This document shows, one piece after another, positions 10,960-23,900 of a stretch of 64,000 nt of DNA. The stretch is from NCBI RefSeq assembly GCF_002776525.5, contig NC_045443.1:47137896-47201895 (forward strand), in the 5' to 3' direction. Both the position numbers and the translations under genes were made by a program. The notes beneath the pieces are model-generated. The model did no database searches. It saw nothing but the letters and a program-made list of their open reading frames with translations, and was not told the DNA's origin. Position 1 is the stretch's first letter. Every line of letters starts with the position of its first letter. This DNA comes from Piliocolobus tephrosceles (lineage: Eukaryota > Chordata > Mammalia > Primates > Cercopithecidae).

Positions 10960-12143
10960 CCACTTTCAATGCCACCGGTTCAGTTCATAACCAAAAATGA
11001 GTACTTTTTTCCCCTAGTAAGTCAATTGTGCACCCTAAACATCCTCTGAACAAAACTCACATTCCTTCTTCTATCTCTGCAAATAATGAATTCACCTTCT
11101 TAAGGAAGGCTAAAGTTGTTAAACACCCAGTAATAAACTCAAATTGTTGCGGCTGAACCCAACCATGTAATGCTTGCCCAGTTAGATAAACATCAAACTC
11201 GGGAATCTTACATAGATCAGGGAGAATAGAGGTAAATGTCACAATTTAAAGATTCTGTTTATTAGCAAGTGTGACAGTAAAATTAAACTGCATTAAAAGA
11301 GAGGAACGTCAGAAAGGGTTAGGAGTAAGAGATGAAGTGATGCCTACTTCAAAGCACTGGACCCCCTTCCACAGCCCTCACACTGAGGAGGTATAATTTA
11401 ATTAAGAAGACCCTGGAAAGTCAGACTGTTCCGCAGGAAGTACTGTTAAAGAAGTTGAAGGTGGGTATATATTTCCCTTTGCTATCATCAGAATTATTTT
11501 CATGGCTAAGGTCTCTTGGCCTAGCCCAAAAACTGAGCAAATGGTTGCCAACATTTGACACACAGGACCATTTCCTTTTTCGTTAATGGACCATTGGTTC
11601 CTGCATAGGGTAGCCTTGCCTTCACTAATGTTACACAATCCATTTACTTCCTCTACATTAGTGACTTGAAATGCACCTTGGGGAGATACTACAGAACAGC
11701 AAATATGGAACCAGGCCAACACTAGGATTGCAAAGACATAAGAAAAGAGGTAGCATCTAGGGCAGAGTTTTAAAAAATAAGGCCTAGCCGGCATGTGTGA
11801 AAGGGGGTATGGGACCCATCCTCTGTCAATTTGCTGAGGCAGATGGGCCCTGCTGTGAAGCTGCCCCCTCCTGGGAAAAAGCCAGTAGGTTGCCTCCTCT
11901 CTCCACAGTTACATATTAAGCCTGCAACTGTTTACGTTCAATCTCAGATACATTCTGTTCACCAGCTTCAGAGTTCCAAGTGCAGGTGCCCTCAGTTAAT
12001 CATTCCAGCTCACTCCAGAGTCACTTCCAGCAGTGAAGGATGTTCTAGGCAGTCAGCCAGCCAGAGGCAATTTTTTTTTTTATCTGCACCATTTTGGTCC
12101 CTAAAGACTTGTTTAAAAAGTTGTTGTTGTTATTTTTTAAGTA
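10960..12143. other. Intergenic; unassigned minus-strand ORF of 130 codons inside
   Basis: No recognised gene. The minus-strand ORF 11794-11402 begins MPARPYFLKL and has one hydrophobic segment (about residues 16-35), several Cys and one N-glycosylation sequon. I do not recognise a family; it may be chance or a decayed retroelement piece. Confidence 0.3.
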
Positions 12144-12474
12144 CAGTCACACACTACATTACGTTTTGATTAACAATGCATCCCATATACAACAGTGGTC
12201 ACATAAGATTATAATAACCATAGTTTTACTGTACCCTTTTTCTGTTTAGATACATAAATACTTACCATGCGTTACAACTGCCTACAGTGTTCAGAACGGT
12301 CGCATGCTGTACAGGTTTGTAGCCTAGGAGCAATAGGCTCTATCATATAGCCTAGGTGTGTAGTAGGTCACACCATCCAGGTTTGTGTACGGACACTCAG
12401 GTTCACACAACAATGAAATCACCTAATGAAGCACCTCTCAGAATGTATCCCCGTCATTATGCAATTCATGACTG
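12144..12474. mobile_element. DNA transposon, non-autonomous, with terminal inverted repeats
   Basis: 331 bp bounded by CAGTCACACACTACATTACG and, reversed, CAGTCATGAATTGCATAATG. Internal words TGCTGTACAGGTTTGTAGCC and TAGCCTAGGTGTGTAGTAGG are typical of a common human/primate DNA repeat of mariner/Tigger-like type; exact family name not certain. Confidence 0.75.
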
Positions 12475-12635
12475 TGGGCTCTTTAAACAACACAACAGGC
12501 ACAGGACAACTCTACAACTCCAGTTTGGACAAAGAAAGGCTGATTAGAAATGAAGAAACAAACTCCCGGTGGTGGTAAGGCTGGGGTGGGTCCAGAGAGT
12601 GGGAAATGGGGAGTCAAGACACGTTGAAGGAAGTA

Positions 12636-12925
12636 ATTTTTTCTTTTATTTTTTTGAGACAGGGTCTCACACTCTGTCACCCAGGCTGGATGGAGTGCAG
12701 TGGCACGATCTCAGCTCACTGCAACCTCTGCCTCCCAGGCTCAATTTTACCATATCAGCTTCCTGAGTAGCTGGGATCACAGGTGTGTGCCACCATGCCC
12801 AGCTAATTTTGTATTTTTTGTAGAGACAGGGTTTGGCCATATCTCAAACTCTTGACCTCAGATGAGCCACCCATCTTGGCCTCCCAAAGTGCTAGGATTA
12901 TAGGCATGAGTCACCATGCCCAGCC
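12636..12925 (-). repeat. Alu, full length, diverged
   Basis: Poly-T start, many substitutions, and a small duplication GCTGGATGGAGTGC. Lies just beyond the RACGAP1 3' UTR. Confidence 0.9.
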
Positions 12926-12984
12926 CCAGAAATGATTTTCTAAAAGGCATTGAAAATTACCTTCCAAGACAAGAATACCAGCCT

Positions 12985-14169
12985 CATGTTCATTTTGAAA
13001 AAGCTATTTACTTTTTTTCCAAATATTATCCGAAATAGGTGTTTTACAGGTAAAGGTCAATATGAAGTCAAACATTCTATAGAAAAAAATCATTTTCACA
13101 GATATTAAGAATAATTTTAACGGATGAAAAAGCTCACATCTATCTAGATGTGGCTATGTTCCATGGGAAAATTTCAGCATCCAAAGTGCAAAGAAAAAAA
13201 TGACTGTGGCTTTTCTTACCACATAAAATATTGACAATCTTCCCTTATAGCCTACTCTTTATTGTTAGTTGGGATGCCAAAGGACATATTGACCTTTAGA
13301 AGTTGGGCTCCACTGGACAAGGTTGGGGGTATGGGGGTCAAGCATCAGAATGAATTCAATTTTATAAGAAAAACTGGCTTTGACCCCAAATGAACCCAAA
13401 GTTCAGCCAGTGGCACATTAGAGATAAATACAAGTTGTACTTTCACATTTACAAGGTGTGCCACTCAACACTATTAAAGATCTAATCATCCAAATTAAAG
13501 CTATGCATATTCCCATCACTCGTTCTGTCCTCAATGTATCCCATTTTTATGAAAGCTCCATATTATAGCTCAGTTCATAATGGGGAATGAGAACTTCCGG
13601 TTCTTAGGAGGCATCCTAAATCCTCTGGTCTAATCCTTTATTTGCCCTGCCCTCCCACTTCCCACCCTGAGACAAGCCAATCTTATCAGATAAGTAAGGT
13701 TTCTGTCATTGTCTCATGGAAATCAGTTCTAAACGAAACTAGAGAAAGATCGTTCATTCTATGAGCAGCATTTGGCTTTAAGCCAAAGGAACAATAACCC
13801 CCTTCCCCAAAAAGAATCATAACCAATTCCATACTAACCCTTCTACCCCTGGAAAGATGTCTCATCTAAAAGCTCCCAACAATGACCAGCACAAAGTGCT
13901 GGTATTATGTGACTTGAGGAGAAGGAAGGGAAGGTATACATAGTTTTAATAAAACGATCAGGCACAATTAAACTTGAGTAAAAGCCTGGAGAATGCTAAA
14001 AGTAGTAATGAGTACAGGAGGCTGCAGAGCAGAGTACAGGTGTGTCCTTTCTTATAGTCAGTCAATGCTGGGAAGTAACAGGCAGATGTGACTTCACTTG
14101 AGCATTGGAGAAGCAAAAAAGTTGCCTTGTTGTCCTAGGTTAGTGGCAGACTTGCTTTTGCTCCCAAAT
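12985..14169 (-). CDS. RACGAP1: RACGAP1 exon 17 (residues 608-632, stop, 3' UTR)
   Basis: Acceptor TTATTGTAG|A. Encodes [20 protein letters not shown] then SPMLK, with the TGA at 14096-14094. The 3' UTR is free of Alus down to about 12985, where an AGTAAA hexamer (13012-13007) precedes the likely cleavage region; an upstream AATAAA lies at 13263-13258. The distal end gives an mRNA near 3.2 kb, close to what I recall for human. The coding part is secure; the 3' edge is estimated. Confidence 0.9.
13007..13012 (-). terminator. Poly(A) signal variant AGTAAA (distal candidate)
   Basis: AGTAAA is a known functional variant hexamer. It lies about 1.08 kb after the stop and just before the Alu at 12636-12925, the natural end of the single-copy 3' UTR. 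Confidence 0.45.
13258..13263 (-). terminator. Poly(A) signal AATAAA (proximal candidate)
   Basis: Canonical AATAAA on the minus strand about 830 nt after the RACGAP1 stop. Use would give a 3' UTR of roughly 0.85 kb. Confidence 0.5.
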
Positions 14170-17100
14170 CTACAATAAAAAGAGAATGAACTGGACAAGT
14201 ATTCTATAAAAAATGGTTGAATAAACAACTATAATATTACTTGATATAACCCACTATAAGTAGGAAACCCTAGACAACTATTTTGCAAGGTACTCTTAGT
14301 CACCTACAATGAGAGCGGGGAAATAGTAAAGACTTTCAGAACCTTTTTAAAGAAGGAATCCTTATAGCTCCATGTTCCCTTTTATAAAGTCTAGTTGCTA
14401 GCTAAAATCTAATGCAATTTTTCTTTCAATAAGCTTCAATATAATAAGAAGTCTAAGAAAGCAGTTGTTTTTTATTTCCTAGGAAGGCCAATTCTGCATA
14501 CCTGGGAGTGTTCTTGGTGAGGGTGGAACGGACTCTCTGTGACAGGGAACTAGACGAAGGAGTTTTGAGAAGCTGATGTTCAGGAGTGGTCACAGGTCCC
14601 AGTAAACTCACTTCAAAGTTCAGACATATTTTTAAGAGAGGTGGGAAAAAAGAAGGCATCTTTTTAGATGGCTAGTTTTAAGCTGATTACCCTCTGAAGC
14701 ACTTAAGAGCTAAGGTTAGACATCTAGCAAAGTTCCAGAAATCATTTTTGTCATCATTCTGTAACACACTAGTGTATCTTTTGAACTCAATGAATAGCTG
14801 ACACTTCCTGATTTAGGCCATTCTCTAACTCCACACTCACAAATCTAACATCTAAACATCTGACTTTTAGCTATACTAGAAGAAACAATATGCTCCCTTA
14901 GAAGGAACTTGCAATAATGAAAGAATGGGTCTCCAATGACAGTGAGACTGGAGTGAAACCGGCCTATTCATATCAAATTGTTGGTTAGCAATAAAAATTG
15001 GAAAAGCCTATAAGAAATTTAAGAAATCAAGTTGGTAAAACATATCAAGATTCATAAAAATGTTTAAGCCATTTAATTCAGTGATTCCCACTCTTGGGAA
15101 TTTATCATTAAGGGAAAAGAGGATACATACATATAATATTGACTATAGCATTACTTGTAATTATGAAAAATTATAAAATAATGTGAATACCTACTAGAAC
15201 ATTTAAGCAAATAAGATTATATATGAGAAAAAGTTCTCACAACATGCTAAGTGAAATAAGAATGGATTATATTTAAACTATTATTATATCTTTTTTTTTT
15301 TGGAGACGGAGTCTCACTGTCACCAGGCTGGAGTGCAGTGGCGCGATCTGAGCTCACTGCAAATTCCGCCCCCCGGGTTCCAGCGATTCTCGTGCCTCAG
15401 CAGCCCGGGTAACTGGAATTACAGGCACGTGCCACCACACCCAGCTAATTTTTGTATTTTTAGTAGAGATGGGGTTTCACCATGTTGGCCAGGATGGTCT
15501 CAATCCCTTGACCTTGTGATCTGCCTGCCTCGGCTTCCCAAAGTACTGGGACTACAGGTGTAAGTCAGCATGCCCAGCCTATTATATCTATATTTAAAAA
15601 ACATATATCCATACGGATAAAGAAAGGAGAACATGGAAAAGCGAAAAAAAAATTACAATGGTAGAATTATACAAATTTTCCTTTAATGTTAGAATTTTCA
15701 AACAGCTCTAGCAAAGGCAGGAAGAGGGCACATGACTAAAACTAAAGAGGGAGCCAAGTCCCTGAAGAAGCACATCTTGGGCCTTACCTTTAATATCTGG
15801 TGTCTGTGGTGTTGAAAAGGCATTTGAGTTTTCAATGACATGTAGGGGGTCAATGTTCTCTTGCTCTACCATCATGAACTGACTCCAATACTCCAGGGGC
15901 AAGGAGAGCAGGCGCTCAACCACCTAAAAGCCAGCAAATCTGTTAGCAAACTTCCAAAGCTCAGGGCTTCTCGACTTTCTTTTATGTTATCACATTACAC
16001 AAGTTCACACACACACACACCCACCCCGCAACTGCCTACCTTGGGTTGACGCTTGATGTCCTGTAACATTGTTACTGGGTCTGGATTGGGCACAGCATGG
16101 GCCACTATTGTAGGGCCAAAGACTTTAGCCAGATTGGCAACATCCATTTTAGTATGTGGACTCTGAGCCACTCTAAGCAAAAGAATATTAAATTAGAAGT
16201 CTTGCTCCTTGCTTAAATGCAGACCAAAATATAGATTCTATAAGAAAACAATTCATCCCTCATACTCCCAAACACTCAACTCACATTATCTTCCCCTTGG
16301 AAAAACAATTCCCTAACTCCCAGAACAAGTTTCTGCGGTACTCACCTCTGCAAGTGAATCATGAGGAAAGCTAATGTGTCCCTGTTGGCCTGGGGCAGTT
16401 CACCAACAGCCTGGTACATGGCAGCTATGCTGTTGTCTTCATCTGTGATTTCTGTAATTGAAAAGAAAGCACCAAGAGGCCTAGACTTCTTTCCCTTGAC
16501 AGCGGGCTTCCAAGTTATCGACCACAAAGTCTCATCTATACAGTAAGCTTCTGAAACTCCTGATTAGTTCATGACTACATCAGACCCTGGTTTCATTAAC
16601 AAGCAGGATACTGGCCAACAGCTCAATATTAGAAGTCAGAACTTTTTAAAAATCTGCCTTTGAAGTTAGGGAAAGCAGTTGGCAACCGATATGCTAGGAA
16701 GACAGGCATACAATTGCAGTGACTACAATTACCAAGAAGGTATTCATTCATAAAACATATTTAAGGGCCTACGATGTGCCAGGTACAAGTGCCGAGGATA
16801 AAGGAGAAGTAAATAAAGCCCTTACCTTATGTAACCTACATTCTATTGGTGGAGTCAGTCAAAAAGCAAATACCTATCAGGTAGAGTGATACATAAATGA
16901 AGAAACAAGGCAGGCAACAAGCTAGAAAGAAATGAGACCCGTTAATCTAGACAAGGTTGTCAGAAAAGTGTTTCTGGGGACAAGGTATATGAAGAGAAAT
17001 ATGAAAGAAATAAAGGAGCAAACCATACAGTATCTAATGTAAGAGCATTCAGGTTGAGACAACAAATGTGAAGGCCTTACAGTAGGGAGTAAGGTTGGTA

Positions 17101-17906
17101 TAGTCTAAGAACTGAAAAAGCTCCAGCCTAACTGGAGAGGAAGGAAAGAAAGGAAGAGCATTGTGCACAATAACATAATGAGAAAGGAAGAGGACAGGCA
17201 AAGGTGACACGCATACAGTTACCCATCCATCAAACTACTTGAGCACCTACTATGTTTCAGGCACTGTACTAGGCAGGAGCTAATAAAAAGAGTAAGGTGG
17301 CCAGGCGTGGTGGCTCATGCCTGTAATCCCAGCACTTTGGGAGGCCGAGGTGGGTGGATCACCTGAGGTCAGGAGTTTGAAACCAGCCTGGCTAACATGG
17401 TGAAATCCCGTTTCCACTAAAAATACAAAAAATTACCTGGGCGTGGTGGTGCATGCCTGTAATCTCAGCTACTCAGGAGGTTAAGGCAGGAGAATCTCTT
17501 GAACCCAGGAGGTGGAGGTTACAGTGAGCTGAGATAGTACCACTGCACTCCAGCCAGGGCAGCAGAGACACCGTCTTAACCAAACAAACAAACAAACAAA
17601 CAAACAAACAAAAAAGAGGCCCGGCACGGTAGCTCACGCCTGTAATCCCAGCACTTTGGGAGGCTGAGGCGGGCGAATCACGGGGTCAGGAGATCGAGAC
17701 CATCCTGGCTAACAGGGTGAAACTCCGTCTCTACTAAAAATACAAAAAATTAGCCGGGCGTGATGCCACATGCCTGTAATCCCAACTACTCAGGAGGCTG
17801 AGGCAGGAGAACCGCTTGAACCTGGGAGACAGAGGCTGCAGTGAGCCAAGATCACGCCACTGACCTCAGCGTGAGCGACAGAGTGAGACTCCGTCTAAAA
17901 AAATAA

Positions 17907-17937
<31 letters not shown>

Positions 17938-20900
17938 AGAGAGTAAGAAAACTACTGCCATGGGGGAATTCATATTCAAATGTTACATCTGCCCTTACCT
18001 GCTGCTTCCATAAAGGCTTTGTTTAGGCGAAAGGTCAGAAGAGGTTCTTTGAGGTTTCGAAGAAAGTCTTTTAGAAGGCTACAGACAGCATGGATATCAT
18101 CCACTTTGCTGAGGAGGGGTACAGTTTTCACTCTGAGGAATTTCTCTTTCAGCTCTTTTACTGTGCGGTCACAGCCGGAGATCCTATACAGGCCTGTCTA
18201 TTATCAAGATGACATTTTTATTTAAAAACTTCCTAATTAACACAAATAACAAATTCACCATCTCCTACGGTTGACTCTTACCTCAGTCAGACCTCTTTGC
18301 TCAATCTCATTTACACAATGCACAACAATGGAGGGGATCATTGGAGAAGTCTGGGACACAAAGTCTGCCAGCATTCCCTGGAAAAAAAGAGTTTTAAATT
18401 ATTATTTACACCATGTAGACCAACAGATGAAGACGACATGCGAAGAACCACCTCCAACCTTATTCTCAGACTGGGACATCATGTCTACTTTTAAATTCCT
18501 ATTCCCAAAGTATATATTAAAACAGAGACTATCAATTATTTTTCCTACCTCCATGCCAGGACTGATTTATTATCATATATACCACACTGTTTTTTTTCTC
18601 TTTCCTATATACCACACTCTTATGTGAACAAGGAATAAGACCACCAGCTATAACTAATTCCTTCTCATCCACTCAAGGACAGCAGAAAAAAGCAATAAGG
18701 AAGTTACAGATATAGCCTTTAATATGAAATAATTTATTACTCTAAACGGATTTTTTTTTTTCTAACAGAAGAAATCTGGAATAAGAGAAAAATAATTTTT
18801 TATACTTTCATTATTCTCAGTAAAAAAAATTACTTAACACATCTTATCACAGTTGATCATGACACAAACCTACCTGTAGGGGAGAACTCCATGGTTCTAT
18901 ATTAGAGTACAGAACATGTGTAAAAAAAAATGTACAGGTGGCCAGGCGCGGTAGCTCATACCTGTAATCCCAGCACTGTAGGAGGCTGAGGTGGGCAGAT
19001 CACCTGAGGTCAGGAGTTTGAGACCAGCCTGACCAACATGGAGAAACCCTGTCTCTACTAAAAATACAAAATTAGCCAGGCGTGGTGGCACATGCCTGTA
19101 ATCCCAGCTACTCAGGAGGCTGAGGCAGGAGAATCGCTTGAACCCAGGAGGTGGAGGCTGCGGTGAGCTGAGATTGCGCCATTGCACTCCAGCCTGGGCA
19201 ACAAGAGCAAAACATCCTCTCAAAAAAAAAAAAAAAAAAGTACAGGCATGGATAAGAACTTGTAAGATTAGGGGAAAATAACATTTGATTTGCTGAAAAG
19301 TAGGTAGGAAGGTAGTCATTTTGATTCTTGCTAATGTTGCTTACATAATAAAATTTTTTTTTTTTCGAGATAGGGTCTTGCTCTATTCCCGAGGCTGGAG
19401 TGCAGTGGTGTAATCACAGCTCACTGCAGTTTCAACCTCCCCACCTTAAGCAATAGTCCAATCTAGCTTCCTGAGTAGCTACAAACACAGGCGCACACCA
19501 CTAATCTGGCTAACTTATTTATTTATTCTTTGTAGAGATGGAATCTTGCTTTGTTGTCCAGGCTGGTCTCAAACTCTTGGGCTCAAGTGATTTTCCTGCC
19601 TCAGCCTCCCAAAGTGCTGAGATTACAGGCATGAGCTACCATGCTCAGCAATAAATAATTTCTTAATGGATTTAATCAGTTTGGATTAAACTGGTTAAAT
19701 ACTTGGAAATAAGCAACTTAATCTTGATACCCTATTATGAAGTATGTCTAACATAAAAGCAAGAATAAAAAGATAATTTTATCACAGATAAAATTATATG
19801 ATAGCTGAGATTTGCTTCCAAGTAATTCATTGGACAGAGTTAGGAAGAGGCAACGACAGTATTGATAAATCAAGAACAGACATAAAGGCTGGGTGCCGTG
19901 GCTCACACCTAGAATCCCAACACTTTAGGAGGCCAAGGCAGGCGGATCACTTGAAGTCAGGAGTTCAAGACCAGCCTGGCCAACATGGCAAAACCCCATC
20001 TCTACTAAAAATATGAAAAAATTAGTTGAGCATGGTAGCACATGCCTGCAGTCCCAGCAACTTGGGAGGCTGAGGCATGAGAATCACTTGAGCCCAGGAG
20101 ACAGAGGCTGCAGTGAGTCAAAGTTGCAATACCGCACTCCAGCCAGGGCAACATGGAAACTCTGTCTCAAAAAAGAGACATTAAAAAAAGAATGGACATG
20201 GCCAGGCACAGTGGCTCATGCCTGTAGTCCCAGCACTTTGAGAGGCTGAGGTGGGCGGATCACTTGAAATCAGGAGCTTGAGACCAGCCTGGCCAACATG
20301 GTGAAACCCCGTCTCTACTAAAAATACAACCAAAAAAAATTAGCCGGGCATGGTGGTGGTACATGCCTGTAATTCTAGCTACTTGGGAGGCTGACGCAAG
20401 AGAATCACTTGAGCCCAGGGAGGCAGAGGTTGCAGTAAGCTGAGATCGTGCCAGTGCACTCCAGCCTAGGCAGCAGAGGAAAAAAAAAAAAAAAGAGAGA
20501 ATGGACACAAGTTAGTAGTCATGGAAGTTAAGTGATAAGAATCAGGGGTTAGTTACACTAATCTCTTTAGTTTGATATATGTCTGAAATTTTCCAAAATG
20601 AGATGAAGGGGAGGAAGGAAGGGAGAAGAGAAGGAAAGGAGAAGCAGGGAAGGAAAGGAGAAGCAGGGAAAAAGGAAAAAGGGGAGGGTAAAGAAGTTTG
20701 GTTTAGAAAGGTATTAGACAGACAAACCCAAATAGGACTCTTCAAGTAAATATCTTACAATTCTATTCATTATTTGTGGAAAGAAATATATTTGAGATCA
20801 TTAATTTTAGAACAAAAACTGGTACTAAGCCTTTGAAAGGCGAATAAAGAGGCTGTAAAACAATGACGGCTCGTATAAGTCATACCTCTCCAATCTTGAC

Positions 20901-23900
20901 AGGTGTTCCTATCAGGGTAGGAATGCAGGGAAGGGGACAGCGGTCCCGACATTCTGGATGAGATACCACACGACAGTCTCGGCACTTCAGAGATAATTTG
21001 CCAAATTTTATCCGCTTTCCACATGGAACACAGGATTCAGGTTTAATAACCTGGGATAAAACAGAGCAGAAGAAACAGAGTGATATGAATTAGAAAATTA
21101 TCATCATAATCAACTTTTTTTTTTTTTTTTGAGACTGAGTCTCACTCTGTCACCCGGGCTGGAGTGCAGTGGTACAATCTCAGCTCACTGCAACCCCCGC
21201 CTCCCAGGTTCAAGTGATTCTCCTGCCTCAGCCATTCAAGTAACTGGGATTACAGGTGCCCACCACTATGCCCAGCTGATTTTTTGTATTTTTAGTAGAG
21301 ACGGGGTTTCACCATGTTGGCCAGGCTGGTCTCGAACTCCTGACCTTGTGATTCACCCACCTCGGCCTCCCAAAGTGCTGGGATTACAGGCATGAGCCAC
21401 TGGGCCTGGCCTTTTTCTGTCTTTTTTTGAGACGGAGTTTCACTCTTGTTGCCCAGGCTAGAGTGCAATGGCGTGATGGAGGTTGGCTCACTGCAACCTC
21501 CACCTCCCGGGTTCAAGCAATTCTCCTGCCTCAGCCTCCCAAGCAGATGGGATTACAGGCATGCGCCACCACGCCCGGTTAATTTTTATATTGTTAGTAG
21601 AGACGGAGTTTCTCCACGTTGGTCAGGCTGGTCTCGAACTCCTGACCTCAGGTGATCCACTTGCCTCAGTCTCCCTAAGTGCTGGGATTACAGACGTGAG
21701 CCACTGCTCCCAGCCATAATCAACTAACATTTATTGAGCACTTAGTATGTGCCAAAAATTTTTCTAAGCCCTTTACACATATTTACATATGTAATTCTCA
21801 TAGTAATCCCATAAGATAGGTTTTGTTTTCTTCATTTTAAGATGAAAAAACAGAAGCAAAAAGAGTTTAAGTAACTTGTTTAAGGTCATCCAGCTGGAAG
21901 GCAGCAGTGTGAGGTAGTGAAAAGAACTTGCTTACAAAGAGCAGAAAACCTGGATGTTGGATGTTGGCAAGGCATGGTAGCTCATGCCTGTAATCCCAGC
22001 ACTTTGGGAGGCTAAGGCGGGAAGATCACCTGTGGTCAGGAGTTCGAGACCAGCCTGGCCAACATGGTGAAATCCCATCTCTACTAAAAGTACAAAAATT
22101 TGGCCGGGCATGGTGGCGGGCGCCTGTAATCCCAGCTACTTGGGAGGCTGAGGCAGGAGGATCATTTCAACCCAGGGGGCAGAGGTTGCAGTGAGCCAAA
22201 ATCACGTCACTGCACTCCAGCCTGGGCAACAGAGTGATACTCCATCTCAAATGAAAAAAAAGAAAAAAAGAAAATCTGGATGTTAAATGTGTCACTTACT
22301 ATCATGTGGCTCAAAAATGTCAACTCCTCTGAGCCTCAGTTAATTTGCTTGGATTTTTATAAGGAAATCAAATGGTACAAAAGCAAAACATTTTGAAAAT
22401 CTTAGGTGATATATTCAAGAAAAAATGTAAACATGTGTCACTAAAAAGTACTAACAATGGGCCAGGCACGGTAGCTCATGCCTCTAATCCCAGCACTTGG
22501 GGAGCTGAGGCAGGGGGAGCACTTGAGCCCAGGAGTTTGAGACCAGCCTAGGCAACATAGCAAGACCAGGTCTCTACAAAAAATTTAAAAATTAGCCGGG
22601 CATGGTGGCACACATCTGTATCCCAACTACTCAGGAGGCTGAGGCGGGAGGATTGCTTGAGACTGGGAGGTTAAGGCTACAGTGAGCTATGATCATACCA
22701 CTGCACTCCAGCCTGGGTGACAGAGTAAGACTCTGTCTCAAAAAAAAAAAAGTACTAACAATTGCTTCAGAAAAGGTTGGTCTCTTTAATTTAGTATTAC
22801 TCACAGAATGGAAAGTAACTTACCTCTGTAACCAATAGTTACTTCTGGAGAGTAAAATTGGAATGAGGAAGGAAATTTGACATTTAACTTTATAACACTA
22901 AAGTATTTAACTTTATTCCTGGTATTTATTACTTTCACAATTAAAAAATTAAAACATGCCTAAAACAAAACGAACAATCACAGACTTACCGTCTTAGAAA
23001 CAAAGTCATGCAGGCGCATCCCTCCATTACTCTGTGGCGTGCCCACACTGTCTGTCTCAGTTCTTGGCTCCAGCTGCCTGCTGTTCAGGGTGGAGTCACT
23101 GTTCCAAGGTTGTAAAGTACCTAGAAAACAAGCAACTTTTAAGCTTTGTTTCTTAAGTATTTTGTTGCTTCTAAATTTTAGCTCCAATTTCAATTGGGAG
23201 ATAAACAGTAATCTGTCATCATAGCCAAAAGTGAGTACTAATGGCTATGTAAAAAAATAGTTTCAAGAAAAACTAAAGTTATGCAAGTGGGCTAGCAATT
23301 CAAAGGTAAAGCATGACACAAGCAGTTATCTGGTCCTCGGTATGCAGCAGTAAGAAACTACCCAATACATCCAATCCCTGCCTCAGGAGGGTTCTAAGAA
23401 ATCAACTCTCCAAAATTTTACTAGTTGTTTTACACAGGCCAGTTTAGTCACAAATTCAATGCACCTGTTTTCCTTCGGCTCCTGGTCCAATATGGCACAG
23501 TCTCAATAGTGGACACAGCTTCGATGGGCCCACCATCATTGGGAACAGTCACTGTAGTTTTTGCAACTATGGATTCATTCCCCTGCAACAAAAGTAGTAA
23601 TGAGAGAAAGACAAACAAAGCATCTAACTTACCTTCTACTATAGGGTATTCTGGAGCAGGTTAAAAGTTCCTTAGTCTTAGTTAAGACTTAAGACCCCAG
23701 TCTGAAACTTTTTTTTTTTTTTTTTTTAAGACAGAGTTTTTCACTCTATTGCCCAGGCTGGAGCACAGTGGCACGATCTTGGCTCACTGCAACCTCCACC
23801 TCCCAGGTTCAAGGGATTCTCCTGCCTCAGCCTCCTGAGTAGCTGGGATTACAAGCGTGTGCTACCACACCTGACTGATTTTTTTTTTTGAGACGGAGTC

